Assembly (NCBI GenBank): GCA_964610205.1
Contig: CAZSVI010000031.1
Location: forward strand, 1 to 30,889
DNA length: 30,889 nucleotides
Source: CAZSVI01 sp964610205
GTDB taxonomy: Bacteria > Bacillota > Clostridia > DSM-8532
Direction: 5' to 3'
Under the pieces are notes generated by a model, which searched no databases, was not told the DNA's origin, and saw only the letters and a list, made by a program, of their open reading frames with translations. Positions 21,517 through 29,568 of this stretch are shown one piece after another (position 1 is the first letter of the stretch; each line of letters starts with the position of its first letter). The position numbers were made by a program, and so were the translations under genes.

Positions 21517-23268
21517 ATGTACAAATTAAAAAATCCGTATATCGTTTTTGTGATTTTGATTGCTCTGAGCATGATATTCACGGATATCACACCGGTGTCT
21601 GCGGTGGATTCACCGGAAGACGTCGATGCAGGCTTTTCCGTTATGCCTGATACAACAAGGGAAATTGCTGTTCCTGCAGGCTTGATCTATGTGGATGGGA
21701 AATCAGAGTTCAGGTGGGATGTCCTGAAGGCGGTTGAGCTTGTACTGGAAGACTACAATGCCAAATTTAAAGTCATGTGGAACCGGAATACCCTTTATGT
21801 ATTTGCCGAAGTTGCCGATTCTTCCCGGAACGCGGAGGATAAAATAGATATTTTCATTAATGAAAACAACGGGAAAACAGAAGCCTCTGAAGAGGATGAC
21901 AGGGTTTGTACGCTGTTCAGGGACGGAAGAGCGGCTGAAAATGTAACCTGCAGGGTAACGGAAAATGACGGGGGTTATTTGATTGAAGCGGCTGTTACAC
22001 TGCGGAAGAATATGATTTTTGGTGACAGAATGGGGTTCAATATATGTTTTACGGATGCGGATACAGGGATTGTCCTGCCATGGAGTGATCCTTTCAGTGC
22101 CCATAGCTACACCACATCCGGGCATGGAACCGCAGTCTTTGAAAAGGAAGTAAAAGCGGTATACACTTTGTACGGTACACCTGAAATAGACGGAGAAATG
22201 GACAGTGTATGGAATGATGCGATTGAATTTATTACAAATACATGGGTACAGGGAATAACCGGATCAACAGCGAAGGTTAAAACCTTGTGGGATGAGCGGA
22301 AGCTCTATATATACGCACATGTAACAGACAAGGCGTTAAGCACTGCAAGCGCCAATGTGTGGGAACAGGATTCAATTGAAGTGTATATAGATCAGAATAA
22401 CGGAAAAACGGCGGAATATGAAGCCGATGACGCACAGTACCGTATCAGTTGTGAAAACAGGAAGAGCTATGGTACAGGCGCGTCAAAAGATAATATAGTC
22501 TCTGCGGTAAAGGTCATTGAAGGGGGTTATATTGTAGAAGCGGCAATAACGCTTGATGCGGTTTCTCCTGTAGAAGGGATGTATATTGGCTTTGATATCC
22601 AGGTAAATAATGATGAAAACGGAGACCGAAAAAGAAACAGCATTGTTACATGGAACGACGGCAGCGGATTCTCATATCAGAACACTTCAAGGTTTGGGGT
22701 ATTAAAGTTTGTGAAGGATGAAGATTTGGTATTCACAGATATTTTTGATGTATCGTGGGCACAGGATCAGATTGAATTTCTGGCTTCAAAAGGTATATTA
22801 AAAGCCGTTTCCGGCAAAAACTTCGAGCCGGCTAAAGAAATAACGAGAGCGGATTTTCTGTACTTTTTGGTAAACACATTGGGGCTTACCGCTGAAACCG
22901 ACTCAAACTTCAGCGATATTGATAAGAATGCTTACTATTATGAAGCTATTGCCATTGCTAAAAAACTCGGAATTACCAAAGGTGTCGGAGAGGGTCTGTA
23001 TAAACCGTCGGAAGGCATAACCCGGCAGGACATGACAACTCTTATATTACGGGCAATGGATGTTACCGGAAGAGAATATGATGGGTCCGATATTTCCGTA
23101 ATTCAAGGCTTTGCCGATTTTTCCCTGATTGCGGATTATGCCGTTGACAGCATGGCTGTTCTCGTGGAAAAGGGGTTTATTCAGGGATCAAAAAACCGCC
23201 TGAACCCTCTGCATAATCTGACCAGGGCTGAAGCGGCTGTCTTGTTATACAGGATTTATTCGGAGTGA
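21517..23268 (+). CDS. Cell-surface protein with CBM9-like modules and three SLH domains
   Basis: The 583-residue protein starts at ATG 21517 with a signal peptide (NPYIVFVILIALSMIF, cleavage near SAVDS). Two tandem CBM9-like modules follow: about 45-210 (weaker) and about 210-405 (YGTPEIDGEMDSVWNDA, TLWDERKLYIYAHVTD, WEQDSIEVYIDQNNGKT, GFDIQVNNDENGD). The C-terminus has three SLH domains from about 405 (DVSWAQDQIEFLASKGI; DKNAYYYEAIAIAKKLGITK; YAVDSMAVLVEKGFIQG), which attach to pyruvylated cell-wall polymer. CBM9 usually accompanies xylanases, but no catalytic domain is present here. It may act as a surface adhesin or polysaccharide-binding scaffold. Confidence 0.8.
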   Translation: MYKLKNPYIVFVILIALSMIFTDITPVSAVDSPEDVDAGFSVMPDTTREIAVPAGLIYVDGKSEFRWDVLKAVELVLEDYNAKFKVMWNRNTLYVFAEVADSSRNAEDKIDIFINENNGKTEASEEDDRVCTLFRDGRAAENVTCRVTENDGGYLIEAAVTLRKNMIFGDRMGFNICFTDADTGIVLPWSDPFSAHSYTTSGHGTAVFEKEVKAVYTLYGTPEIDGEMDSVWNDAIEFITNTWVQGITGSTAKVKTLWDERKLYIYAHVTDKALSTASANVWEQDSIEVYIDQNNGKTAEYEADDAQYRISCENRKSYGTGASKDNIVSAVKVIEGGYIVEAAITLDAVSPVEGMYIGFDIQVNNDENGDRKRNSIVTWNDGSGFSYQNTSRFGVLKFVKDEDLVFTDIFDVSWAQDQIEFLASKGILKAVSGKNFEPAKEITRADFLYFLVNTLGLTAETDSNFSDIDKNAYYYEAIAIAKKLGITKGVGEGLYKPSEGITRQDMTTLILRAMDVTGREYDGSDISVIQGFADFSLIADYAVDSMAVLVEKGFIQGSKNRLNPLHNLTRAEAAVLLYRIYSE

Positions 23269-23296
23269 ACTCGTTCACCAAAGCTGAATGAGAGAG

Positions 23297-23776
23297 CTAT
23301 TTGTTGCCGTCGTGATATATTTGATCAAGAACAATTACAAGGGACAGCATAAAAGCGGTGTTTTCGTTGTCGGAAATGTCAACGCCATAGGTATCACTGA
23401 ATGAAAACCATTTCTTTGATATTATGGCAGCCGGACTGCCGTTTTTAAAAATAGTGAAATCATAGGCATAGAAATTACCGTCTATATTAAAATCCCCGTA
23501 GGTACTGTTAATATTGAAACTGGGACGGAACAGGGTTAAATTCTTTTTTACACGTGCAATAGAAGTACCATTCTGATAGATTGTATATTCGGGCAAAAAC
23601 TTAAAAAGCCTCTGTTCGATGTAGAAAAGCTCTTTATCCTGCATATCGGTCAGATGAAGCTTGTTTCCAAAGGAAAGGATCTTACCGTGAACTTTGAAGC
23701 ATTCTTCTTCGAATTCGTTCTTTATAATAAAGCTGTCCCTGAATGAAAAAACTTTTTGACGTATTAAATATCTCAT
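23297..23776 (-). CDS. LURP-one-related (tubby-like) protein
   Basis: The 159-residue soluble protein starts at ATG 23776 after AAGGGGGC and is transcribed against its neighbours. The pattern MRYLIRQKVFSFRDSFIIKN, FKVHGKILSFGNKLHLTD and GNFYAYDFTIFKNGSPAAII, with 'SKKWFSFSDTYGVDI', matches the LURP-one-related/DUF567 family (a 12-strand tubby-like barrel). Its biochemical role in bacteria is unknown; lipid or membrane binding is suggested for the fold. The length fits a complete single-domain member. Confidence 0.75.
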   Translation of the reverse strand: MRYLIRQKVFSFRDSFIIKNEFEEECFKVHGKILSFGNKLHLTDMQDKELFYIEQRLFKFLPEYTIYQNGTSIARVKKNLTLFRPSFNINSTYGDFNIDGNFYAYDFTIFKNGSPAAIISKKWFSFSDTYGVDISDNENTAFMLSLVIVLDQIYHDGNK

Positions 23777-24008
23777 CTGTTCTGCCCCCTTTTAAACTAA
23801 TATTATTTTATCACAAATACCGTTAGAAAAAAACCGGTAAAAATTGAACCAAATGCTTCAAGATATTAGTTCAACTGATATAATTCAAAAAATCATTAAA
23901 AAGCCATAAAGTTTTATCTATAATTCGGGAAATACTAATAAAGATGAGCTCAGAGTGTGCGGAATTGGTTCGCCCAGGCTAAATATATATGTACGGGGAG
24001 GATAATAT

Positions 24009-24659
24009 ATGAATAATGAACAGAATAAACATTTTCGTCATTTGCTTCAGCAGCGTCAACAGGAGCATACGGAGGTACTGGATGATATGATGAAGGGAGC
24101 GCCCGAAGGTTACCGCGCCCTTGAAGACAGTGAATTGTCAAGGTATGACAACCACCCTGCGGATGCGGCGACAGAGCTTTTTGACGCTGAACACCATGCT
24201 GCTCTGCGAAGTAATGAAGAGTTTGCGATAAGGGAAATTAATGATGCGCTGGAGAAGATTAAAAACGGAAGCTATGGTGTTTGCGAGCTCTGTGGTAAAC
24301 CTATCGATCCCGGGCGGCTGGAAGTGCTGCCTCATGCCAGGAACTGCATAGAGTGTGAAATATCCGGGGAACATGAAAATACACTGGATGAGATAAGTAA
24401 ATCATCCCACCGGCCGGTTGAGGAGGATGTACTGGAGAAGACCATGCGCGGTGATTTTCTGCATGACGCGAATGGGGATGAACCGTATGACGGTAAACAG
24501 GCACTGGAAGAAGTTCTTTCCTTTGGATCATCCGATACGCCGCAGGACGGCGCGCCTTTGGGAAACCGTCAGGATGCGGCGGCAAACGGAAGGGCACTGC
24601 GGGATGTAAATGATATTGACCAAATCAGCAATGAAATGTATAGAAACCAGTTAACCTGA
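24009..24659 (+). CDS. TraR/DksA-family C4 zinc-finger protein (YteA-like)
   Basis: The 216-residue protein starts at ATG 24009 after GGGGAGGAT. The N-terminus is helical and charged (HLLQQRQQEHTEVLDDMM-like). The middle carries the DksA/TraR zinc finger CELCGKPIDPGRLEVLPHA then CIEC, with four Cys ligands in C-x2-C...C-x2-C arrangement. The segment AIREINDALEKIKNGSYGVC just before the finger is the family signature. The acidic C-terminal tail is typical of Firmicute YteA-like members. These may touch RNA polymerase through the secondary channel or act in sporulation, but their role is not established. Confidence 0.85.
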   Translation: MNNEQNKHFRHLLQQRQQEHTEVLDDMMKGAPEGYRALEDSELSRYDNHPADAATELFDAEHHAALRSNEEFAIREINDALEKIKNGSYGVCELCGKPIDPGRLEVLPHARNCIECEISGEHENTLDEISKSSHRPVEEDVLEKTMRGDFLHDANGDEPYDGKQALEEVLSFGSSDTPQDGAPLGNRQDAAANGRALRDVNDIDQISNEMYRNQLT

Positions 24660-24709
24660 CGCCCCTGCCGTTCGATATATAACAAGAAAATAAAAAATTG
24701 AGGTATATA

Positions 24710-25717
24710 ATGAATCGGGAAACAAGAATGCCGGCTGAATATGAACCCCATGAAAAAACACTGATGTCCTGGCCGGTCGGGGAAAATATGTGTTATCCTG
24801 AAAACTACCATGAGTTTTCATCGGAGCTGGCACGCGCTGCAGTATCCATATCCCGCTTTGAGCCGGTGGCTATGCTGGTAAACGGAAATGAAACGGACGA
24901 AGCTGTGCTGAAGCTTCAAGGCTGTGCGGAAATTATTGAAATTTCTCATAATGACTGCTGGATCAGGGATAACGGGCCTACTGTTGTTTTGTCCGGAAAA
25001 AACCATAGAATTGGCATTAACTGGATGTTTAACGCATGGGGCGAGAAATATCCAAAATACCATCTGGATAATCTGGCAGCCCCGAAAATATTACGGCATA
25101 TGAGTATAGCCGAGATGGCCGTCCCGCTTGTCATGGAGGGAGGATCTTTCCACACCGACGGGGAAGGAACTCTTCTAACCACGGAAGAATGCCTTTTGAA
25201 TAAAAACCGGAATCCGCATATCAGCCGGAAGGATATAGAAAATACATTAAAGGAAACCCTGGGCATAGAAAAAATCATATGGTTTCCAAAGGGTCTTTTC
25301 GGGGACGAAACCGATGGGCATATTGACAACCTGGCCTGTTTTGCCTCCTCAGGTTCGATTCTCCTGCAGGTATGTGAAAACCCGGCGGATCCGGATTATG
25401 AAAGAAGCCGGGAGCATATCCGGATTCTTAAGAATGAAACCGATGCAAAAGGGCGAAGAATAAATATTATTCCTGTTCCGCAGCCGCAGGTATGCCTGTA
25501 TCGGAACAGACATCTGACCCTTAGTTACCTGAACTTCTATTTTGTAAACAACGGAATTATTCTTCCTGTTTTTAATCAGGCAACAGATTTGAAAGCTTTG
25601 GAAATCATGTCGACGGTTTTTCCGGAAAGGGATATAATAACGCTAGACGGGTTGAAGCTGGCAAAAGAGGGCGGAAATATTCATTGTCTTACCCAGCAGA
25701 TACCTCGTGCCACGTAA
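24710..25717 (+). CDS. aguA: Agmatine deiminase
   Basis: The start is placed at ATG 24710 (MNRETRMPAEYEPHEKTL), seven bases after GAGG (24700-24703); the open frame begins at TTG 24698. The 335-residue enzyme hydrolyses agmatine to N-carbamoylputrescine plus ammonia. Family motifs are all present: MPAEYEPHEKTLMSWP, DCWIRDNGPT, MEGGSFHTDGEGTLLTTEEC, GDETDGHIDNLACF and the catalytic-Cys block EGGNIHCLTQQIP at the C-terminus. The length is slightly shorter than the usual 340-370. The product is the substrate of the amidase encoded next, giving a two-step putrescine route. An arginine decarboxylase is expected elsewhere. Confidence 0.93.
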   Translation: MNRETRMPAEYEPHEKTLMSWPVGENMCYPENYHEFSSELARAAVSISRFEPVAMLVNGNETDEAVLKLQGCAEIIEISHNDCWIRDNGPTVVLSGKNHRIGINWMFNAWGEKYPKYHLDNLAAPKILRHMSIAEMAVPLVMEGGSFHTDGEGTLLTTEECLLNKNRNPHISRKDIENTLKETLGIEKIIWFPKGLFGDETDGHIDNLACFASSGSILLQVCENPADPDYERSREHIRILKNETDAKGRRINIIPVPQPQVCLYRNRHLTLSYLNFYFVNNGIILPVFNQATDLKALEIMSTVFPERDIITLDGLKLAKEGGNIHCLTQQIPRAT

Positions 25718-25864
25718 AGCTTTCCTTCCGGTTTTTTTGTAAACATGCCGGTTTGGTTTGTATATAACGAGGTAAAGACTTCGTGATAAGAATTATTCCC
25801 CTTTGGCAGTCAACACACGCAGCAGATGAAATTAACTTTTGTGGGCAGGGCAGGGAGGTTTATC

Positions 25865-26743
25865 ATGAGAAAAGTTACAGTCGCGGCAACGCAAATGCGC
25901 TGTATGCAGGATTATGATCAAAATATCAGAAAAGCTGAGAATCTGGTACGGAAGGCTTCAGATGAAGGAGCCGGAATTATTCTGCTCCAGGAGCTTTTTG
26001 AAACCCCATACTTCTGCCAGACCGAAAAATGTGAGCATTATTTTATTGCCGCTGAGACAGAAAACAATAAAGCGGTAAAACATTTTCAAAAGGTCGCGGC
26101 TGAATTGGGAGTGGTACTTCCCGTTAGTTTTTATGAAAGAAAAAACAATGCCCGGTATAATTCAGTTGCCGTTATTGATGCCGACGGAGGCATACTGGGT
26201 GTATACCGGAAAAGCCACATTCCGGATGGCCCCGGATATGAGGAAAAATACTATTTCAACCCCGGTGATACCGGTTTTAAAGCGTGGAAGACAAAATACG
26301 GAATAATAGGAGTTGGAATCTGCTGGGATCAGTGGTTTCCGGAAGCGGCGAGATGTATGGTGTTAATGGGTGCGGAAATCCTTTTGTATCCAACGGCAAT
26401 AGGTTCCGAGCCCCTTGACGGGATAGTGGATTCCAAAGAACACTGGCAGGTATGCATGCGCGGTCATGCCGCTGCCAATCTGGTTCCTGTAGTGGCTTCA
26501 AACCGGATTGGAAAAGAAAAAACACAAACAACCGATCTTTTGTTTTTCGGTTCTTCTTTTATCGCCGGTCCTCAGGGTCAGATTCTCGCGGAGGCTAACC
26601 GGGAAGATACGGCTGTTATTACATATACCTTTGATTTGGATGAGCTTGAGCATATACGTGCCGACTGGGGCGTTTTCAGGGATAGAAGGCCCGATTTGTA
26701 CAAGCCGCTTATTACATTGGACGGAGAGACACCCGTCGGTTAA
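25865..26743 (+). CDS. aguB: N-carbamoylputrescine amidase
   Basis: The start is placed at ATG 25865 (MRKVTVAATQM) because GGGAGG precedes it; the frame is open from 25826. The 292-residue nitrilase-fold enzyme hydrolyses N-carbamoylputrescine to putrescine, CO2 and ammonia. The catalytic triad is visible: Glu43 (LLQELFETPYF), Lys116 (YRKSHIPDGPGYEEKYYF) and Cys153 (GVGICWDQWFPEAAR). 'ETPYFCQ' and 'YPTAIGSEP' are characteristic of AguB rather than other nitrilases. It follows aguA by about 150 bp in the same direction. Length is normal. Confidence 0.93.
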   Translation: MRKVTVAATQMRCMQDYDQNIRKAENLVRKASDEGAGIILLQELFETPYFCQTEKCEHYFIAAETENNKAVKHFQKVAAELGVVLPVSFYERKNNARYNSVAVIDADGGILGVYRKSHIPDGPGYEEKYYFNPGDTGFKAWKTKYGIIGVGICWDQWFPEAARCMVLMGAEILLYPTAIGSEPLDGIVDSKEHWQVCMRGHAAANLVPVVASNRIGKEKTQTTDLLFFGSSFIAGPQGQILAEANREDTAVITYTFDLDELEHIRADWGVFRDRRPDLYKPLITLDGETPVG

Positions 26744-26779
26744 CCCAAAGATATCTTTATACTGATTTGATCGTTATTA

Positions 26780-26960
26780 CATCCGGTTTCTGATAAATTC
26801 TCTCAGTTCTTTATCGCTGCCGTTACAAAGCCACAGCTTATCAATATCCTCTCTGAAAAAACAAACAATAAACTTTCGAATACAGCCTTTTTAAACGAAT
26901 GTTATTGAGAGCAAGGCCATATATTTTAGAGAAATATTCATTTAATGGTTCCGCAACGAC
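26780..26960 (-). pseudogene. Possible decayed small gene between aguB and the flippase gene
   Basis: Read leftwards, one frame gives EPLNEYFSKIYGLALNNIRL then KRLYSKVYCLFFQRGY and a stop. A second, overlapping frame gives RKFIVCFFREDIDKLWLCNG then SDKELREFIRNRM and a stop. The two frames look like one helical, charged protein split by a frameshift. No start codon with a ribosome binding site is evident and I do not recognise the family. The rest of the 26744-27112 gap shows nothing else convincing. Confidence 0.3.
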
Positions 26961-27112
26961 CATGGCTGTACTAAATATAACGGTGTGTTGCGATTGCTTG
27001 CGCCAATTGCATACGGTTGTTATAAGACTGTCTGTTACTCAGCCGTTGTATATTTGAAATAATGCACATATTTTTACGCGTAAGGTTCTGCGGCGGAACA
27101 AAAAGAGGCTTT

Positions 27113-28672
27113 ATGAAGAAAAAAACACTGAAACAGAATGCCTTTATTCTGATTGTTGCAGGCTTTGCTGTTAAGTTTATCGGTTTCTTTTACCGCATAT
27201 ATATAGCAAACTCAATCGGAGCCGAGGGGATGGGGCTGTTTCAGCTTGTTCTTCCGGTCTACAGCCTGGTATTGCTTGGTTTAACAGCCGGAGCGGGCAT
27301 TGCTGTCTCACGGCTTGTCGCGGAAGAAACCGTCAAGGGTAATCATAAAAATTCCATCCGTATTGCCCTGTTGGCCGGAACCGGAATATTCGTCCTTGCT
27401 GTTTTGGTGTCGGGAATTTTATTATTAAACATTGATTTTCTTACAAATACACTTATCGGAGACATCCGTACAAAAAGACCTCTGATATATCTGCTGCCCT
27501 CCATTCCTGTTATTGCCGGGATTACCGCGTTTAAAGGATATTTTTACGGAAAGCAGGAAATGGTTCCGAATGCGGTTTCACAGGTGGTTGAACAGGCCGT
27601 GAAGCTTATTGTAGTGTATGCCATAGCCGATATTTTTACTCACGGGGATATGGAAAGTAAATGTCTGTTTGCCACAATTGGCCTTATAGCGGGTGAACTA
27701 GCCAATGTGCTTGTTGTATATATCGTTTTTGCAGTTCGGAAAAGAGCTTTAAATACCGGGTGTAATGAACAGATGGCCGGAAAAAGGGATATCGGGAGGG
27801 CTCTTGTAAGAATTTCCCTTCCGATTACGGCAAACAGGCTGATATTATCCCTTCTGGGAACAGTTGAGTTCCTCTGGATACCTCAGAGGCTGGCAGTTTA
27901 CGGACTAACCTCAAAAGAGGCGTTAACCGAATATGGAAAACTGACGGGAATGGCTGCCCCTGTTATTTCTTTTCCATCCATGCTGACGGCAGCATTGGCA
28001 ATTGCATTAGTACCGGCCATTGCCGAGGCCGTCGCAATGAAAAAAATGTCGGGTGCAAACAGGCAGATTTCCCGGTCAATCAGGGCGACTCTGGTCCTTG
28101 GTTTTCTGTTTACCAGTCTGTTTATATGCTTTTCAGGGGATATATCCGATATAATCTACCCAGGGCAGAATGTAGGCAATATGCTGTTCATGCTATCATT
28201 TACAGGTGTATTTTTCTATCTGCAGCAAACGCTTATGGGAATTTTAAATGGTCTTGGAAAAGAAACGGTCACGTTGAAGCATTCTATGATAACCAGTATT
28301 CTTCGCCTGATATTTGTCTGGTTCGGTATCCCATATTTCGGACTAACCGCGTATATAGCGGCCCTTGTTCTCAGTAATCTTTTAGGATCGCTGCTGAATT
28401 TGAAAGCTGCTGCAAAAACAACAGGGATGTCAATAGAGATTGGAGATTGGTTTATAAAACCATTAATTGCCGCTATTTCAGGAATTATCGCGGCCCCCGT
28501 AATTAAAATTCTGTCAGGTTATGTCCTGCATAGTTCAATTCCGATTTTTTTCATATCGGCAGGAGTTACCGGGGGATTAATGGTGGTAATGTTAATCCTG
28601 ATGGGCGTGTTTGACCTGAAAGATATCCGCCATATGGTGCCGTTTCATATAGACAAATACCGTAAAATTTAA
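27113..28672 (+). CDS. SpoVB-like lipid flippase (MATE/MOP superfamily)
   Basis: The start is placed at ATG 27113 (MKKKTLKQNAFILIVAGF), preceded by AGAGGC; the open frame extends back to 27062. The 519-residue protein matches the usual SpoVB length and has about 14 hydrophobic helices. Family cues are GFFYRIYIANSIGAEGMGLF, QLVLPVYSLVLLGLTAGAGI, FKGYFYGKQEMVPNAVSQVV and SLPITANRLILSLLGTVEF. Members of the polysaccharide-transport/MurJ-like group move lipid-linked sugars across the membrane; SpoVB supports spore cortex synthesis. Which paralog this is (SpoVB or a YtgP-type protein) cannot be decided from one gene. Confidence 0.85.
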   Translation: MKKKTLKQNAFILIVAGFAVKFIGFFYRIYIANSIGAEGMGLFQLVLPVYSLVLLGLTAGAGIAVSRLVAEETVKGNHKNSIRIALLAGTGIFVLAVLVSGILLLNIDFLTNTLIGDIRTKRPLIYLLPSIPVIAGITAFKGYFYGKQEMVPNAVSQVVEQAVKLIVVYAIADIFTHGDMESKCLFATIGLIAGELANVLVVYIVFAVRKRALNTGCNEQMAGKRDIGRALVRISLPITANRLILSLLGTVEFLWIPQRLAVYGLTSKEALTEYGKLTGMAAPVISFPSMLTAALAIALVPAIAEAVAMKKMSGANRQISRSIRATLVLGFLFTSLFICFSGDISDIIYPGQNVGNMLFMLSFTGVFFYLQQTLMGILNGLGKETVTLKHSMITSILRLIFVWFGIPYFGLTAYIAALVLSNLLGSLLNLKAAAKTTGMSIEIGDWFIKPLIAAISGIIAAPVIKILSGYVLHSSIPIFFISAGVTGGLMVVMLILMGVFDLKDIRHMVPFHIDKYRKI

Positions 28673-28788
28673 CCATATTCATATATTGAAATCAGAGGAC
28701 AGAGTAAATATAGAAATCATGAGCGATTTGAAGGAATAGCTAGGAAGTCAAATTTATTTTAATATATTGCGAAATAATGGATCGTGAA

Positions 28789-28805
28789 AGTCAAAGATAG
28801 TCAAA
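28789..28805 (+). promoter_or_regulatory. CtsR operator 1 upstream of hsp20
   Basis: AGTCAAAGATAGTCAAA matches the CtsR heptad direct repeat RGTCAAANANRGTCAAA at every defined position. It lies just upstream of the -35 box of the Hsp20 promoter. CtsR is the class III heat-shock repressor of Firmicutes. Confidence 0.85.
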
Positions 28806-28813
28806 AACAAAGC

Positions 28814-28842
28814 TTGATAAATGGATACTGATCAGGTAAAAT
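28814..28842 (+). promoter_or_regulatory. Sigma-A promoter of hsp20
   Basis: TTGATA (28814-28819) and TAAAAT (28837-28842) are separated by 17 bp. Transcription would start near 28849, with a leader of about 60 bases to the ATG at 28911. The promoter is enclosed by the two CtsR boxes. Confidence 0.7.
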
Positions 28843-28852
28843 TAGATTATAA

Positions 28853-28869
28853 GGTCAAAGATAGTCAAA
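28853..28869 (+). promoter_or_regulatory. CtsR operator 2 upstream of hsp20
   Basis: GGTCAAAGATAGTCAAA is a perfect CtsR box, 64 bp after the first, located just after the predicted transcription start. Bound CtsR here would block promoter clearance. Confidence 0.9.
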
Positions 28870-28910
28870 GTAAAACAAGCTATGAAGCTAATATTTTTGG
28901 AGGTGTTACT

Positions 28911-29357
28911 ATGTTCGGATTAATACCGTATGTGAGAAAAAATGCAGGTTTAACCAGAAAGGATGACTTCTTTGGTATTGACAGACTCTTTGATGATTTT
29001 TTCAACGATTCTTTTTTTGGAAGGTTCGCGGTTTCTCCGGTAAAAGCTGATGTGAGGGAAACCGAAAAAGAGTGGCTGATTGATGCTGAACTTCCCGGAG
29101 TAGACAAAAATGACATTCAGATTGAATTGAATGACGGATTGCTTACATTATCTGTAGAACAGAAAAAAGAGATTAGCGAAGAAAAGGAGAATTACATCAG
29201 AAGGGAAAGAGCTTATGGCAGCTACAAGAGAAGCTTTTATGTGGAGGATGTGAAAGAGGATGAAATTAAAGCCTCATACAAGGATGGGATTCTTTCGCTG
29301 AATCTGCCAAAAGCAAATCCGGATAAGAAACAAAATATAAAAATTGACGTTCAATAA
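28911..29357 (+). CDS. Small heat-shock protein Hsp20 (alpha-crystallin family)
   Basis: The start is placed at ATG 28911 (MFGLIPYVRKN) because TGGAGGTG lies eight bases before it; the frame runs open from 28821 through the second CtsR box. The 148-residue chaperone has the usual N-terminal arm (DDFFGIDRLFDDFFNDSFFG). Its alpha-crystallin domain runs from about residue 40 (VKADVRETEKEWLIDAELPG, EINL-type strand DIQIELNDGLLTLSVEQK, YKRSFYVEDVKEDEIKASYK). The C-terminal 'DGILSLNLPKANPDKKQNIKID' carries the L-x-L/P element. It holds unfolding proteins under heat stress. Two CtsR operators indicate class III heat-shock control. Confidence 0.93.
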   Translation: MFGLIPYVRKNAGLTRKDDFFGIDRLFDDFFNDSFFGRFAVSPVKADVRETEKEWLIDAELPGVDKNDIQIELNDGLLTLSVEQKKEISEEKENYIRRERAYGSYKRSFYVEDVKEDEIKASYKDGILSLNLPKANPDKKQNIKIDVQ

Positions 29358-29389
29358 AAGTCAGCTCAACAAATGAGGGGTTCATACGA

Positions 29390-29418
29390 AACAAGGCGGG
29401 GGCAACCCCCGTCTTGTT
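29390..29418 (+). terminator. Rho-independent terminator after hsp20
   Basis: A 13-base stem (29390-29402 with 29406-29418, one G-T wobble) closes over a CAA triloop and lies 33 bp after the Hsp20 stop codon. Five consecutive G-C pairs sit at the loop end and T-rich sequence is on the 3' arm. Confidence 0.75.
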
Positions 29419-29523
29419 ATCACACCATTACAAGGTTCTTAGTGCTAAGTGGCAAGGTTCTTATAGCAATTATTTTGTTCAACTTGTATAGCAATTAATG
29501 TTCATTTGTGCAAACCATTGCGG

Positions 29524-29529
29524 TATAAT
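29524..29529 (+). promoter_or_regulatory. -10 box before dinB
   Basis: TATAAT lies 40 bp before the dinB start codon. The -35 region at 17 bp spacing (TTCATT) is poor. I looked for a LexA site of the GAAC...GTTC type here and found none. Confidence 0.4.
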
Positions 29530-29568
29530 TAACTATAGGGTACGAGATAAATACCGGGTGGCGTATTC

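Noticed and set aside
29425..29500. Possible mini-CRISPR from the short direct repeats before dinB
   Set aside because: Repeat units are only 11 bases, of two different kinds, with no regular spacers and no cas gene.
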